Below, in pieces: positions 52,246 to 61,469 of a stretch of DNA of 64,000 nucleotides. The DNA comes from VGTK01 sp046327915. GTDB lineage: Bacteria > Desulfobacterota > Binatia > UBA12015. The position numbers and the translations under genes were made by a program. Where the stretch lies: positions 124,001 through 188,000 of the forward strand of contig JAXLXO010000004.1 in NCBI GenBank assembly GCA_046327915.1, in the 5' to 3' direction. The notes beneath the pieces were generated by a model, which was not told the origin of the DNA, made no database searches, and saw nothing but the letters and a program-made list of their open reading frames with translations. Within the stretch, counting starts at the first letter, position 1. Every line of letters begins with the position of its first letter.

Positions 52246-53607
52246 TCAGTTGGTGGCCCGCACCCCGGATCCGCCGTCGCCGGCCTGCGCGAGCCCGCTT
52301 GCGGCGTCGCCGGGTCGCGGCCGGCGGCTGAACGACGCCATCGCGCGGCGCAGCGCGCTGTCGGAGGTGTCGGTGCAGTCGGGCCGCAGCTCCATCCGGT
52401 CGGTGTACATGTCGTAGGTGCACGAGACGTCGATGCCGCTCTCGTGCACGCGGATGATCTTCTCGCGCAGCCCGTCGTAGCCGGCGCGCACCCGGCGACC
52501 GCGCCGGTCGACGTCCTCGGCCCACACCGGGTGATGGTCCGCGAGCGGCTTCGCCTGCACGTCGTCGGGCAGCGCCACGTGCGCCTCCTCGAGCGCGGTC
52601 GCGAACACGCCGATGCTCGACACGCGGCGCTCGACGCGGGCGCCGGCGTCGCGTCCGCCGGGGTACTTGACGACCAGCGGAACGTCGAGCGTGTCCTCGA
52701 ACGGCGGCCCGCCGTGACCCACGAATCCGTGCTCGCCGAGCATCTCGCCGTGATCGGAGGTGACCACGACCAGCGCGTCCGCGTAGCGTCCGCTCGCCTG
52801 CAGCAGCGCCAGGACGTCGCCGATCGCGCGGTCCACCTCCGGCAGCCCTGCGTCGTACTCGGCCGAGATGCGTCCGCGGTCTTCCCACGGGATCTCGCCC
52901 CCACGCGCGAGAATGTCCGTCAGCTCGGAGCGCGGGCGCCGCACGACGGATCCACCCGGCTCCTGCACGGCCTCGTCGCGCAGGCGGTCGAGGCCAACCA
53001 GAAGGAACACCGGACCGCTCTGCCGGTCGAGCCACTGCGCGATCGCGTCGGACATCGCCGCGGGCGACGCGAGCGCCGCGTCGTTCACCCAGTCCGCGAA
53101 ACCGCGCTCGAAGCCGAGCGCCGGCGTCAGGTCGTCGCGTCCCGGGAGGAACGCCGCGGTGTGGAAGCCGTGCTGGCGCAGGATCTCGGCGAGCGTCGTC
53201 GCCTCGGCGGCGATCGGCTGCACCACGAGCTCGTCCTTGACGCGCCGGCGCTCGGCGCCGTGGTACGACGGCCAGCGTCCGGTCAGCAGCGACGCGAAGG
53301 CCGGCACGCACCACGTGCCCGGGCTCGCGGCGCGCTCGTAGACGACGCCGTCGCGCGCGAGGCGTGCGAGATTCGGCAAGCCGCCGCCCCCCTCGTCGAG
53401 TGCGGTCCGCACGCGGTCGGCGCGCAGCGCGTCCACGACCACGAGCACCACGTCGGGCTGCGCGCGTCCACCGTCACGGTGGCAGCCGGGGAGTCCCGCC
53501 GCCGCCAGCGCCAGCAGGGCACACGCCGCCACGGCACGCGCGGCCGCGCGAAGCGGCGCCTCGCGGACCCGCGACGCAGGTGCGTTCAGACGTTCCACAC
53601 CCCGCAC
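52246..53607 (-). CDS. Sulfatase-superfamily lipoprotein
   Basis: 453 aa. Signal with lipobox LPGC (Cys 42). The alkaline-phosphatase/sulfatase fold is seen in VVVDALRADR (metal Asp ~59), TWCVPAFASLLTGRWP (nucleophile Cys ~100) and VVVTSDHGEMLGEHG (metal ligands). The CxPxR formylglycine consensus is altered: the position of Arg is Phe, although LLTGR further on is normal. It may therefore act as a phosphotransferase or hydrolase rather than a standard sulfatase. It is predicted on the periplasmic side of a lipid anchor. Position at the head of the glycosyltransferase run suggests modification of the surface glycan. Confidence 0.8.
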   Translation of the reverse strand: MRGVERLNAPASRVREAPLRAAARAVAACALLALAAAGLPGCHRDGGRAQPDVVLVVVDALRADRVRTALDEGGGGLPNLARLARDGVVYERAASPGTWCVPAFASLLTGRWPSYHGAERRRVKDELVVQPIAAEATTLAEILRQHGFHTAAFLPGRDDLTPALGFERGFADWVNDAALASPAAMSDAIAQWLDRQSGPVFLLVGLDRLRDEAVQEPGGSVVRRPRSELTDILARGGEIPWEDRGRISAEYDAGLPEVDRAIGDVLALLQASGRYADALVVVTSDHGEMLGEHGFVGHGGPPFEDTLDVPLVVKYPGGRDAGARVERRVSSIGVFATALEEAHVALPDDVQAKPLADHHPVWAEDVDRRGRRVRAGYDGLREKIIRVHESGIDVSCTYDMYTDRMELRPDCTDTSDSALRRAMASFSRRPRPGDAASGLAQAGDGGSGVRATN

Positions 53608-53681
53608 AGACGACGTTTACGGCGCGCATTTTCTCGTCTCAAGCACTTTCCTCGCCTGCCGCCGGCGTCTAGGCAGGTCGC

Positions 53682-54104
53682 GTGGACGACGAGCGCTTCG
53701 CGAACCCTCCCGACGACGTCGTGCGCGACATCCTCGCGACGCCGAAGACCATCGCGGTCGTCGGCTGCTCGTCGAGCCCGCTGCGCGACAGCCACGACAT
53801 CGCGCGCCTGCTGCAGACCCGCGGACATCGGGTGATTCCGGTGAATCCCGCCGAGACCGAGATCCTCGGCGAGCGCTGCTGGCCGAGCCTGCGCGACGTC
53901 CCGGAGCACATCGACGTCGTCGACGTGTTCCGGCGTCCCGAGTTCGTGGCCGAGCTCGCGCGCGACGCGGTCGCGGTCGGCGCGCGCGTGCTGTGGCTGC
54001 AGCTCGGCGTGATCGACGAGCGCGCGGCGCTCGAGGCGCGGCGCTCGGGCCTGACCGTCGTCATGGACCGCTGCCCGAAGATCGAGTACCGACGTCTCTT
54101 CTGA
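53682..54104 (+). CDS. CoA-binding domain protein (YccU type)
   Basis: 140 aa Rossmann protein. TIAVVGCSSSPLRDSHDIA is the CoA-binding loop, followed by VIPVNP and the closing MDRCPKIEY motif, the standard order in YccU/CoA_binding_2 proteins. Start is GTG 53682; no ATG lies upstream in frame before the divergent sulfatase gene. Length is normal. The cellular role of the family is poorly known. The 74-bp divergent gap before it holds the promoters of both genes. It precedes the Nudix gene by 22 bp, so they are probably co-transcribed. Confidence 0.88.
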   Translation: MDDERFANPPDDVVRDILATPKTIAVVGCSSSPLRDSHDIARLLQTRGHRVIPVNPAETEILGERCWPSLRDVPEHIDVVDVFRRPEFVAELARDAVAVGARVLWLQLGVIDERAALEARRSGLTVVMDRCPKIEYRRLF

Positions 54105-54126
54105 CGCCTCTTCCGCGAGCCGCGCG

Positions 54127-54699
54127 ATGACCCGACGACCCGTCAAGATCAAGCCCTGGAAACGCCTCGACACCGAGATGGTGTACACGTGCCGCATCTT
54201 CTCGCTGCGGCGCGATCGCAGCGTGTCGCCGCGCACCGGATCCGAGCACGACTTCTTCATCCTCGACGCCTGCGATTGGGTGAACATCCTGCCCCTCACG
54301 CGCGACGGCAGCGTCGTGATGGTGCGCCAGTACCGGCACGGCGTCGGCGACTTCACGCTCGAGATCCCGGGCGGCATGGTGGACGACGAGGACCCGTCGC
54401 CGCTGATCGCGGCGCGCCGCGAGATGGTCGAGGAGACCGGCTGGGACTCGGAGAACCTGATCGAGCTCGGCGCGGTGCACCCGAATCCCGCGATCCAGGG
54501 CAATCTGCTGCATACGTTTGCCGCGCTCGACGTCGAGGACGTGCACGAGACGCACTTCGACACGACCGAAGAGACCGAGGTCGAGCTGGTGCCGCTCGAG
54601 GACGTCCCAGAACTGGTCGCGAGCGGCGTGATCTCGCACGCGCTCGTCGTGTCCGCGTTCTACCTGTTCGACCTCTGGCGCGCGCGCAGCGGGCGCTGA
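54127..54699 (+). CDS. Nudix hydrolase (ADP-ribose pyrophosphatase-like)
   Basis: 190 aa. The Nudix helix is seen as IPGGMVDDED followed by RREMVEETGW, giving the metal-binding Arg-Glu and Glu-Glu pairs. The residues between GG and RE are spaced one or two positions differently from the textbook box. Preceding MVRQYRHG and following NPAIQGN are typical of NUDT5/ADP-ribose-type enzymes that cleave nucleoside diphosphate sugars to limit toxic metabolites. It is cytosolic. It pairs with the CoA-binding gene and converges on the small membrane-protein gene. Confidence 0.88.
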   Translation: MTRRPVKIKPWKRLDTEMVYTCRIFSLRRDRSVSPRTGSEHDFFILDACDWVNILPLTRDGSVVMVRQYRHGVGDFTLEIPGGMVDDEDPSPLIAARREMVEETGWDSENLIELGAVHPNPAIQGNLLHTFAALDVEDVHETHFDTTEETEVELVPLEDVPELVASGVISHALVVSAFYLFDLWRARSGR

Positions 54700-54705
54700 G
54701 CCCGC

Positions 54706-54723
54706 GCGTTCGGCGACGAACGC
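54706..54723. terminator. Short hairpin between convergent genes
   Basis: A 7-bp stem (54706-54712 with 54717-54723) and a GCGA loop lie between the Nudix stop and the end of the leftward small gene. It could serve both directions. The stem is short and has no T run, so this is tentative. Confidence 0.35.
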
Positions 54724-54953
54724 TACGCGGCGGCCGCGGGCGGCCGCGTAGCCCCGGGCGGCGTGAACCGTGCCGCATCCACGATCGACCACAGGTGAAC
54801 GATCCAGCCGAGGAACACGATCCACAGCGCGCCCGCGAGAACGAACATCACCAGCGCGATCAGCACGCGCCCCTGCAGCAGCTGTCCGAGCCCGGGGATG
54901 AAGAAGCTGCACAGCGCGGCCAGCACGTTGCCGCCCGATCCTTGACCCGCCAT
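54723..54953 (-). CDS. Small two-helix membrane protein (TM2-like)
   Basis: 76 aa. Helices at about residues 8-26 and 31-52; the loop FIPGLGQLLQGR is the signature of TM2/DUF-type small membrane proteins, which have an IPGxGQ turn. The tail is Ala/Pro-rich. ATG 54953 is the first start in frame that gives this architecture. It follows the outer-membrane protein gene by 56 bp on the same strand. Function unknown. Confidence 0.7.
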   Translation of the reverse strand: MAGQGSGGNVLAALCSFFIPGLGQLLQGRVLIALVMFVLAGALWIVFLGWIVHLWSIVDAARFTPPGATRPPAAAA

Positions 54954-55009
54954 TCGCGCACTCTGCCAGCTCCGCTCACGCAGGACCAGCGACGCGAAGC
55001 CCGCGGCCG

Positions 55010-55963
55010 TCAGAACGGGAAGCCGAAGTTCAGCCGAATCGCGTCCAGGTCGTTGCCGACGCGGTAGCTGACGCCGAGACGCGGGTTGCCGAGCACCGGG
55101 ATGTCGAACGGCGTCGCCGCGTCGGCGCCGACGCTGAGGCCGACCTCGTAGACGTTGTCGACCTGCAGCGTGCGCTTCTCGACGCGCGTGAACTCGAGGC
55201 TCGGCGTGAACCAGTACCAGATGAAGAACAGGCTCGCGTCGGGCTCCCAGGAGCCGACGTCGAAGCCGAGCGGGTGGCGCGCCTCGACGCCGGTCTCGAG
55301 CGCGCCGTAGGCCTGTGCGCTCGGCGCACGCTCGAGATTGGCGGTGCCGGCGTAGATGAAGGCGTTGCCGAGCCCGAGCGTCAAGCGATCGATCCGGTGC
55401 TGCAGCAGGCTGCTCACGCCGACCTGGTACGTGTAGTACCAGACGTCCTGCTCGGCCTCCCGGTCGCGGACCTTGCGTCCGTCGGGCAGGCGGTAGTGCA
55501 CCTCGCTGTCGAACGTCGACCCGAAGCCCCACGCGCCGATCAGCGACACGGTCCACGGCTCGAGGACAGGGATCTCGAGCTTGAGCTTCGGCTCCGCGCT
55601 CAGCGTGCGCTGGTCGGCGAACACCTTGACGCGGGCGTCGTCGAGCTCCTCCACCACCACCGACTTCCGGAACGAGTAGTCGCCGTAGAGGATCGGCATC
55701 TCGACCTTGAGCCGCCAGTCGAGCAGCACGTCGTGCAGCGTGTACTGGAGCGGCAGCGAGTACACGTTCACGTTGAGGCCGCCGACGCGGTAGGTGCCGA
55801 AGCCGAGCTGGGCCGCGTAGACGTAGTTGACGGCGACGTCGATCTGCCGGCCGGGCTGGTCCGCCTGCGCGCGCGCGGCCGGCGCGAGCCCGAGCACGAG
55901 AACCGCCGCGAGGACGAGTCCGATCCATCGCCCCGGCCGCCGCCACACCCGATGACAGGCCAC
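55010..55963 (-). CDS. Outer-membrane beta-barrel-like exported protein
   Basis: About 317 aa. A signal peptide (GLVLAAVLVLGLAPAARA) precedes alternating aromatic/polar beta strands, and the protein ends in Phe (LNFGFPF), the usual C-terminal signal for barrel insertion. No plug or periplasmic domain is seen. GTG 55963 gives a normal-length signal; longer GTG starts up to 56050 only add a basic tail. It resembles 'transporter'-annotated barrels of the MetA-pathway-of-phenol type only in general pattern. Cargo unknown. Confidence 0.7.
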   Translation of the reverse strand: MACHRVWRRPGRWIGLVLAAVLVLGLAPAARAQADQPGRQIDVAVNYVYAAQLGFGTYRVGGLNVNVYSLPLQYTLHDVLLDWRLKVEMPILYGDYSFRKSVVVEELDDARVKVFADQRTLSAEPKLKLEIPVLEPWTVSLIGAWGFGSTFDSEVHYRLPDGRKVRDREAEQDVWYYTYQVGVSSLLQHRIDRLTLGLGNAFIYAGTANLERAPSAQAYGALETGVEARHPLGFDVGSWEPDASLFFIWYWFTPSLEFTRVEKRTLQVDNVYEVGLSVGADAATPFDIPVLGNPRLGVSYRVGNDLDAIRLNFGFPF

Positions 55964-56099
55964 GCGCGTCGTCTGCCGGACGGCCACGGCCGGGTCAATC
56001 CGCGCGGCCCGCGCAAGGCGTCCATCGGCCGTTGCGCGGCGCGTCACCACACCGGGATCAGGCTGGCGCCACGGCCCCGAACGGGTCTATGAGGGCCGG

Positions 56100-58127
56100 A
56101 TGAAGAACCCCGCACTCGGCCGCCGCGACGCGCGGCACATCGTCGGCTTCGCGGCCGCCTGCGCGCTGGTCGCCCTCGCCGGCGCGTGCAGCCACACCAG
56201 CAGCGGCAGCGACAGCGCCGGCACCATCGACCTGGTGGTCGAGAACCCGGACCGCTGCGACCCGCTCGATCAGCGGCACTGCCTGCTGCCGTTCCCGAGC
56301 GACTTCTTCACGGTCGAGGACGCGAGCACCGACACTGGTCTCCGGATCGACATCCAGACGGCGTCGTCGATCCGCAACGTGAAGGGCGTCAACGCGGACA
56401 TGACGGAGTGGAACCGCAACGACGGCTGGAGCCCGGGTGCGCAGATCGCGACCTTCGTCGACGGCATCGACACCGCGGCGACCGGTCTCGTGAGCGTGGC
56501 GAACATCGGCGGCTCGCTCGCCGAGGACGCCCCCGCGGTGATCATCGACGTCGAGACCGGCGAGCGCATTCCGTACTGGACCGAGCTCGACGCGTCGGTC
56601 TCGAGCCCCGCGAATGCGGTGCTCTACATCCGTCCCGCACGGCACCTGCTCGAAGGACACCGTCACATCGTCGCGCTGCGCAACCTGAAGGACGCGGGCG
56701 GCGAGACCATCGCTGCCGGTGACGTGTTCCGCGCCTACCGCGACGACCTGATCTCGAACGTTCCCGAGGTCGAGGCGCGCCGCGCGCACTTCGAGCAGAT
56801 CTTCCGCGAGCTGAAGGACGCCGGCGTCGCGCGCGACGACCTCTTCCTCGCGTGGGACTTCACCGTCGCCAGCGAGCGCAACCTCACCGAGCGCATGCTG
56901 CACATCCGCGACGACGCGTTCGCGATCCTCGGCGACCGGTCGCCGGCGTTCAGCGTCACCAAGGTCGAGGAGAATCCGAACGACGAGCTCGCGCGCCGCG
57001 TCGAGGGAACCTTCGAGGTTCCGAACTACATGACCGGCACGGGCGCGCCGGGCTCGCGCTTCAACTACGCGGGCGCCGACCTGCCGCAGCGCAACGGCAC
57101 CTACACCGCCGACTTCATCTGCATCGTGCCGAAGGCCGCGCTCGGTGACGGCGTCACGCCGGCTCCCGCGCGTCCGTCGCTGTACGGACACGGCCTGCTC
57201 GGCGATCCGGGCGAGGTCGGCGGCGGCAACGTCCGCCGCATGGCGAACGAGCACGACTTCGTGTTCTGCGCGACCAAGTGGATCGGCATGTCGGAGGAGG
57301 ACGTCGGCAACGCCGTCACGATCCTCGGCGACATCTCGACCTTCCCGACGCTCGCCGATCGCCTGCAGCAGGGCGTGCTCAACACGCTCTTCCTGGGCCG
57401 CCTGATGATCCACGAGAACGGCCTGGTCACGGACCCGGCGTTCGCGGGCCTCATCGACCGCAGCCACCTGTACTACGACGGCAACAGCCAGGGCGGCATC
57501 ATGGGCGGCATCACGACGGCCGTCTCGATCGACTTCACCCGCGCCGTGCTCGGCGTGACTGCGATGAACTACTCGATCCTGCTGCAGCGCAGCGTCGACT
57601 GGGACACCTACCGCCAGATCTACGATCCGGCGTACCCCGACGAGATCGAGCGCGGCATCGGCCTGTCCCTGATCCAGATGCTCTGGGACCGCGGCGAGGC
57701 CGACGGCTACGCACAGCACATGACCGACGACCCGCTGCCGGGAACGCCCGCGCACACGGTGCTGATGCACGTCGCCTTCGGCGACCATCAGGTCTCGCCG
57801 GACGCGGCGAACATCCAGGCCCGGACCATCGGCGCGCGAATTCACGCCCCGACCCTGGCGCCCGGCCGCCTGTCGTACGTCGAGCCGCAGTACTGGGGCA
57901 TCGAGCCGATCGAGAGCTATCCGTATGGCGGCTCGGCGATCGTCGTCTGGGACAGCGGTGTGCCCGCTCCGCCGCTCGTGAACCTCGCTCCGGGCGGCGA
58001 GCACGACCCGCACGGCGACCCCCGCAACGACCCCGAGGCGCGCGTCCAGAAGTCGGAATTCCTCAAGCCCGACGGCGCCGTGATCGACGTCTGCGGCGGT
58101 GCTCCCTGCCTCGCCGATCAGAGCTAA
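56100..58127 (+). CDS. Exported lipoprotein with alpha/beta-hydrolase-like core
   Basis: 675 aa. The lipobox is LAGAC (Cys 30). The N-terminal half (LPFPSDFFT followed by SSIRNVKGVNADM) is beta-rich. The C-terminal half contains a GHGLLGDP oxyanion-type turn and YYDGNSQGGIMGG, where Ser ~463 sits in a nucleophile-elbow context. A His in LMHVAFGDHQVSP is the probable triad partner. It resembles secreted esterase/lipase-like proteins of Myxococcota in layout, but the substrate is unknown. It is divergent from the outer-membrane protein gene. Confidence 0.72.
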   Translation: MKNPALGRRDARHIVGFAAACALVALAGACSHTSSGSDSAGTIDLVVENPDRCDPLDQRHCLLPFPSDFFTVEDASTDTGLRIDIQTASSIRNVKGVNADMTEWNRNDGWSPGAQIATFVDGIDTAATGLVSVANIGGSLAEDAPAVIIDVETGERIPYWTELDASVSSPANAVLYIRPARHLLEGHRHIVALRNLKDAGGETIAAGDVFRAYRDDLISNVPEVEARRAHFEQIFRELKDAGVARDDLFLAWDFTVASERNLTERMLHIRDDAFAILGDRSPAFSVTKVEENPNDELARRVEGTFEVPNYMTGTGAPGSRFNYAGADLPQRNGTYTADFICIVPKAALGDGVTPAPARPSLYGHGLLGDPGEVGGGNVRRMANEHDFVFCATKWIGMSEEDVGNAVTILGDISTFPTLADRLQQGVLNTLFLGRLMIHENGLVTDPAFAGLIDRSHLYYDGNSQGGIMGGITTAVSIDFTRAVLGVTAMNYSILLQRSVDWDTYRQIYDPAYPDEIERGIGLSLIQMLWDRGEADGYAQHMTDDPLPGTPAHTVLMHVAFGDHQVSPDAANIQARTIGARIHAPTLAPGRLSYVEPQYWGIEPIESYPYGGSAIVVWDSGVPAPPLVNLAPGGEHDPHGDPRNDPEARVQKSEFLKPDGAVIDVCGGAPCLADQS

Positions 58128-58385
58128 CCCCCTATTTTACAAAGCGATCGCGGGCACCCGCCCGGGCGGAAAATGTCCCCCCGGACGGGTGTACCGAAAT
58201 CGCAATCGTGCTATCCGGGGAGCCGGTTGGTTCGTCGACGAGTTCGCGTACGGCGCAGCATGATTCCTGCCCGGTACCGTTGCTTGATCGTCCTCCTGCC
58301 TTCCTCGGCCACCAGCGGCCCCTTTCAACGCCGGCCTGAAAGTAAAATCAGGGCCCGCAAAGAACCCAGAGGATAGGAGCGAGAA
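58128..58385 (+). promoter_or_regulatory. Long leader before the second RRM gene
   Basis: 258 bp without a gene. It starts with an AT-rich patch (ctattttacaaagcg, 58130-58145). Next come GC-rich stretches that can fold (GGGCACCCGCCCGGGC near 58151), and an AAAGTAAAATCA patch near 58337 just before the ribosome site AGGATAGGAG. Rbp-type genes in other bacteria are often cold- or stress-controlled through long leaders; that this leader does so is inference. Confidence 0.4.
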
Positions 58386-58757
58386 ATGGGTAGGAAGCTG
58401 TACGTCGGAAATTTGTCTTTCAGCATCGACTCGGCGGGTCTCGAGCGGCTGTTCTCGGAGTACGGGAAGGTCGAGAGCGCGTCGGTGGTCACCGATCGCG
58501 AGAGCGGCCGCAGCCGTGGCTTCGGCTTCGTCGAGATGAGCTCGAACGAGGAGGCCGAGGCGGCGATCAACGCGCTGAACGGACAGGATCACAACGGCCG
58601 CGCGCTCACGGTCAACGAGGCGAAGCCTCGTGAGGACCGCCCGCGTGGCGGCGGCGGCTTCGGCGGTGGCGGGGGCCGCGGACCTGGTGGCCCGCGCGGC
58701 GGTGGCCGTCCGGGTGGCGGCGGCGGCTTCGGCGGCGGCCGCGGCGGCCGGTACTGA
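58386..58757 (+). CDS. RRM-domain RNA-binding protein, short Gly/Arg-rich tail
   Basis: 123 aa. Residues 1-82 form one RRM, with RNP2 as LYVGNLSF and RNP1 as SRGFGFVEM. The tail (residues ~85-123) is a repeating Gly/Arg (RGG-like) stretch. This is the typical bacterial Rbp layout, similar to eukaryotic glycine-rich RNA-binding proteins. A strong ribosome site precedes ATG 58386. It is followed by a 16-bp-stem hairpin. Likely an RNA chaperone in the cytoplasm, with a role inferred from the family. It shares the domain, but not the tail length, with the protein at 639-1145. Confidence 0.93.
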   Translation: MGRKLYVGNLSFSIDSAGLERLFSEYGKVESASVVTDRESGRSRGFGFVEMSSNEEAEAAINALNGQDHNGRALTVNEAKPREDRPRGGGGFGGGGGRGPGGPRGGGRPGGGGGFGGGRGGRY

Positions 58758-58778
58758 TCCGGCCCGAAACGATCGAAG

Positions 58779-58818
58779 GAACGGGGGTGGCCGCGTCACC
58801 ATGCGGCCACCCCCGTTC
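58779..58818 (+). terminator. Hairpin terminator after the second RRM gene
   Basis: Perfect 16-bp stem (58779-58794 with 58803-58818) and an 8-base loop, starting 21 bases after the stop. It is GC-rich with no U run. It separates the RRM gene from the small zinc-ribbon gene, though read-through may occur. Confidence 0.7.
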
Positions 58819-58845
58819 GTCTCCAACGCACGAGGAAGCCCCCCG

Positions 58846-59121
58846 ATGAACCGTGCCGAGCGCGAAGAGCTCGAAGGACTCGCATCCCTCCTGACCCGCA
58901 AGCTCGCGGTCGTGCTGGCCGGCGAGAACGGCTACCGAGAGCTGGACTGCCCGGACTGCCGCACGTCGGCGCGCGGCGTGCGTGCCTCGCGGGACACCGC
59001 ACCACCGACCGACTGTCCGACGTGCTCGGGAGCGCGAAGGCTGTGGTCGAAGAAGGGCACCGCGGACGGCGTCCGACGCAGCGATCGCGAGCTGATCGCG
59101 TTCCTGAAGCCGCGAGCCTGA
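58846..59121 (+). CDS. Small zinc-ribbon-like protein
   Basis: 91 aa. Two CxxC pairs (LDCPDCRTS and TDCPTCSGA) about 30 residues apart suggest one zinc ribbon. The N-terminal 30 residues are helical and charged (NRAEREELEGLASLLTRK). ATG 58846 is preceded by GAGGAAG at normal spacing; a longer frame upstream overlaps the terminator stem. No known family was recognised. Position right after an RNA-binding protein hints at nucleic-acid or ribosome contact, which is a guess. Confidence 0.6.
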   Translation: MNRAEREELEGLASLLTRKLAVVLAGENGYRELDCPDCRTSARGVRASRDTAPPTDCPTCSGARRLWSKKGTADGVRRSDRELIAFLKPRA

Positions 59122-59191
59122 GCGCCTGACCGGGCCCCGTCCCGGGGCCACTACGGAAGGCCGGGACCGCCCCGTCCGCGGGCGGCGGCCG

Positions 59192-59500
59192 CTACCTCGT
59201 CTCGACCTCGAAGCTCCACGCCTTCCGCACCTCGGCCAGCGGCGCGAGGTACTCGTCGGCGAACTTCCGGTGGTCCGGGTGCGCGCGGTAGAGAGCGAAG
59301 TCGTCGAGGCTCGCGAAGCGGACGGTGATGCTCACGTCCCACGACGCCTCGGCCGCGGCGTCGGCGGGGCCGCCCGCGGTCACCGACACGACGCCGGGCA
59401 GCGCCGGCAGCACGCGCAGCGCCTCACGCGCGATTGCGGCGCGCGAGGCCGGGTTCGCATGTTCCTTCTTGAGCTTGACGAGCACGACGCGGTCGATCAC
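59192..59500 (-). CDS. Dabb-family (stress-responsive alpha/beta barrel) protein
   Basis: 102 aa. It opens IDRVVLVKLKKE and has the central LPALPGVVSVTAG and YRAHPDHRKF motifs of the Dabb ferredoxin-like fold. The family includes small dimeric proteins of stress responses and some cyclases. Most bacterial members have no known reaction. Length is normal for a single-domain member. It lies 70 bp from oxyR on the same strand and could share its transcript. Cytosolic. Confidence 0.88.
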   Translation of the reverse strand: MIDRVVLVKLKKEHANPASRAAIAREALRVLPALPGVVSVTAGGPADAAAEASWDVSITVRFASLDDFALYRAHPDHRKFADEYLAPLAEVRKAWSFEVETR

Positions 59501-59570
59501 TTCGGAATCCTCCCCGGCTGCGCGACGCCGCGCACCGCGCGCCCTTTTAGCGCGCCCACGCCCGGCGCGC

Positions 59571-60539
59571 TCAGCCCGCCCGGCCGGGGACCGGATCGAG
59601 CACGCGGCCCGGTCCGCCGGCGCGGGCGACCATCCCGGCGGGCAGCGCCGCGCGGATCGCGTCCACCAGCGCGTCGGCGATCGCGCGCCGCAGGTGGTCG
59701 CGGCCGTGCACGAAGCCGATCTCGCGCGTCGGCACGGGCGGCGCGAACGGACGCACGCGAGCCTTGCGGCGCGCCGGCGGCAGCTCGTCGACGACCAACT
59801 CGGGCAGGACCGTCACGCCGAGGCCGGCGTCGACGAGCCGCACCAGCGTGTCGAAGCTGCCGCTCTCGAAGCGCACGCTGCCGCTCCCTTCCTCCGACAC
59901 CGTCCGGCCCGTTCCGCAGAGCTGCAGCACCTGCTCGCGGAAGCAGTGCCCCTCGCCCATGATCCACACGCTCTCGTCGGCGAGCTGCGCCTGCGTGACG
60001 GTCCTGCCGCGCAGCAGCCGGTGGCCGGAGGCCGCGTAGACGCGGAACGGCTCGCGGCACAGCGGCCTCTCGTGCAGGCCCGACGCGTGCAGCGGCGTCG
60101 CCGCGATGCCGCCGTCGAGGGTGTCGTCGGCGAGGCGCGCGATCATCGCGGCGGTCTGCAGCTCCTCGACCACCAGCTCGACGCGCGGGTGCCGCCGCAC
60201 GAAGGACGGCAGGAAGCGCGGCAGCAACGTCGGCGCGAGGGTCGGGATGATGCCGAGCCGGTAGGTTCCCGCGACCTCGCCCGACAGCTCGGCGACGACG
60301 TCCGCCATGCGCGCCGCCTCACGCAGGATGACGCGGGCCTGCGCGAGGATGCGCAGCCCGGGCTCGGTCGGCACGACGGGCTGCTTCGAGCGGTCGAACA
60401 CGCGCACGCCGAGCTGCTCCTCGAGCTTCAGGATCTGCTGGCTCAGCGCCGGCTGCGTGACGAAGCAGCGCGAGGCCGCCTCCCGAAACGACCGGTGGCG
60501 TTCGACGGCGACCAGGTAGCCGAGCTGCGACAGGGTCAT
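59571..60539 (-). CDS. oxyR: Hydrogen-peroxide sensor, LysR-family regulator OxyR
   Basis: 322 aa. The LysR helix-turn-helix is at residues ~1-60 (SFREAASRCFVTQPALSQQI). The redox cysteines are in GEGHCFREQVLQLCGTG. With the start at ATG 60539 (MTLSQLGYLVAV) they fall at 199 and 208, the same numbers as in Escherichia coli OxyR, which supports this start over upstream ATGs at 60566 and 60587. Peroxide forms a disulfide between them and turns the protein into an activator. It is divergent from a peroxiredoxin-glutaredoxin gene, the usual target arrangement. The C-terminal tail is basic and Gly-rich. Confidence 0.94.
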   Translation of the reverse strand: MTLSQLGYLVAVERHRSFREAASRCFVTQPALSQQILKLEEQLGVRVFDRSKQPVVPTEPGLRILAQARVILREAARMADVVAELSGEVAGTYRLGIIPTLAPTLLPRFLPSFVRRHPRVELVVEELQTAAMIARLADDTLDGGIAATPLHASGLHERPLCREPFRVYAASGHRLLRGRTVTQAQLADESVWIMGEGHCFREQVLQLCGTGRTVSEEGSGSVRFESGSFDTLVRLVDAGLGVTVLPELVVDELPPARRKARVRPFAPPVPTREIGFVHGRDHLRRAIADALVDAIRAALPAGMVARAGGPGRVLDPVPGRAG

Positions 60540-60556
60540 CGTGGCGAGCCGCTGCG

Positions 60557-60601
60557 ATACGTTCATCCTATCGGGACTAAAGAACAATCGATTTTACGTA
60601 T
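60557..60601. promoter_or_regulatory. Candidate OxyR operator in the divergent gap
   Basis: Two imperfect dyads of the OxyR form (four bases, seven bases, four bases): ATAC-n7-CTAT at 60557-60571 and ATCG-n7-GTAT at 60587-60601. The centres are 30 bp apart, against 22 in the Escherichia coli consensus. The outer ends also pair as GATACG and CGTATC. The patch is AT-rich in otherwise GC-rich DNA and lies between the chosen oxyR start and the peroxiredoxin gene. Confidence 0.5.
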
Positions 60602-60707
60602 CAAGGGGCCGGTGCGATCTTCTCCCCATCACGCGGCAGGGACGGCTTCCCGCCGGGCCCGCGCCGCGGCCAAATCGAAACCATCGAAGACCATCGAGGA
60701 GATCGCC

Positions 60708-61463
<756 letters not shown>

Positions 61464-61469
61464 ACGAAA

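Noticed and set aside
59134..59150. GC palindrome after the zinc-ribbon gene
   Set aside because: Short stem in a GC-rich gap with no T run; not distinguishable from chance.
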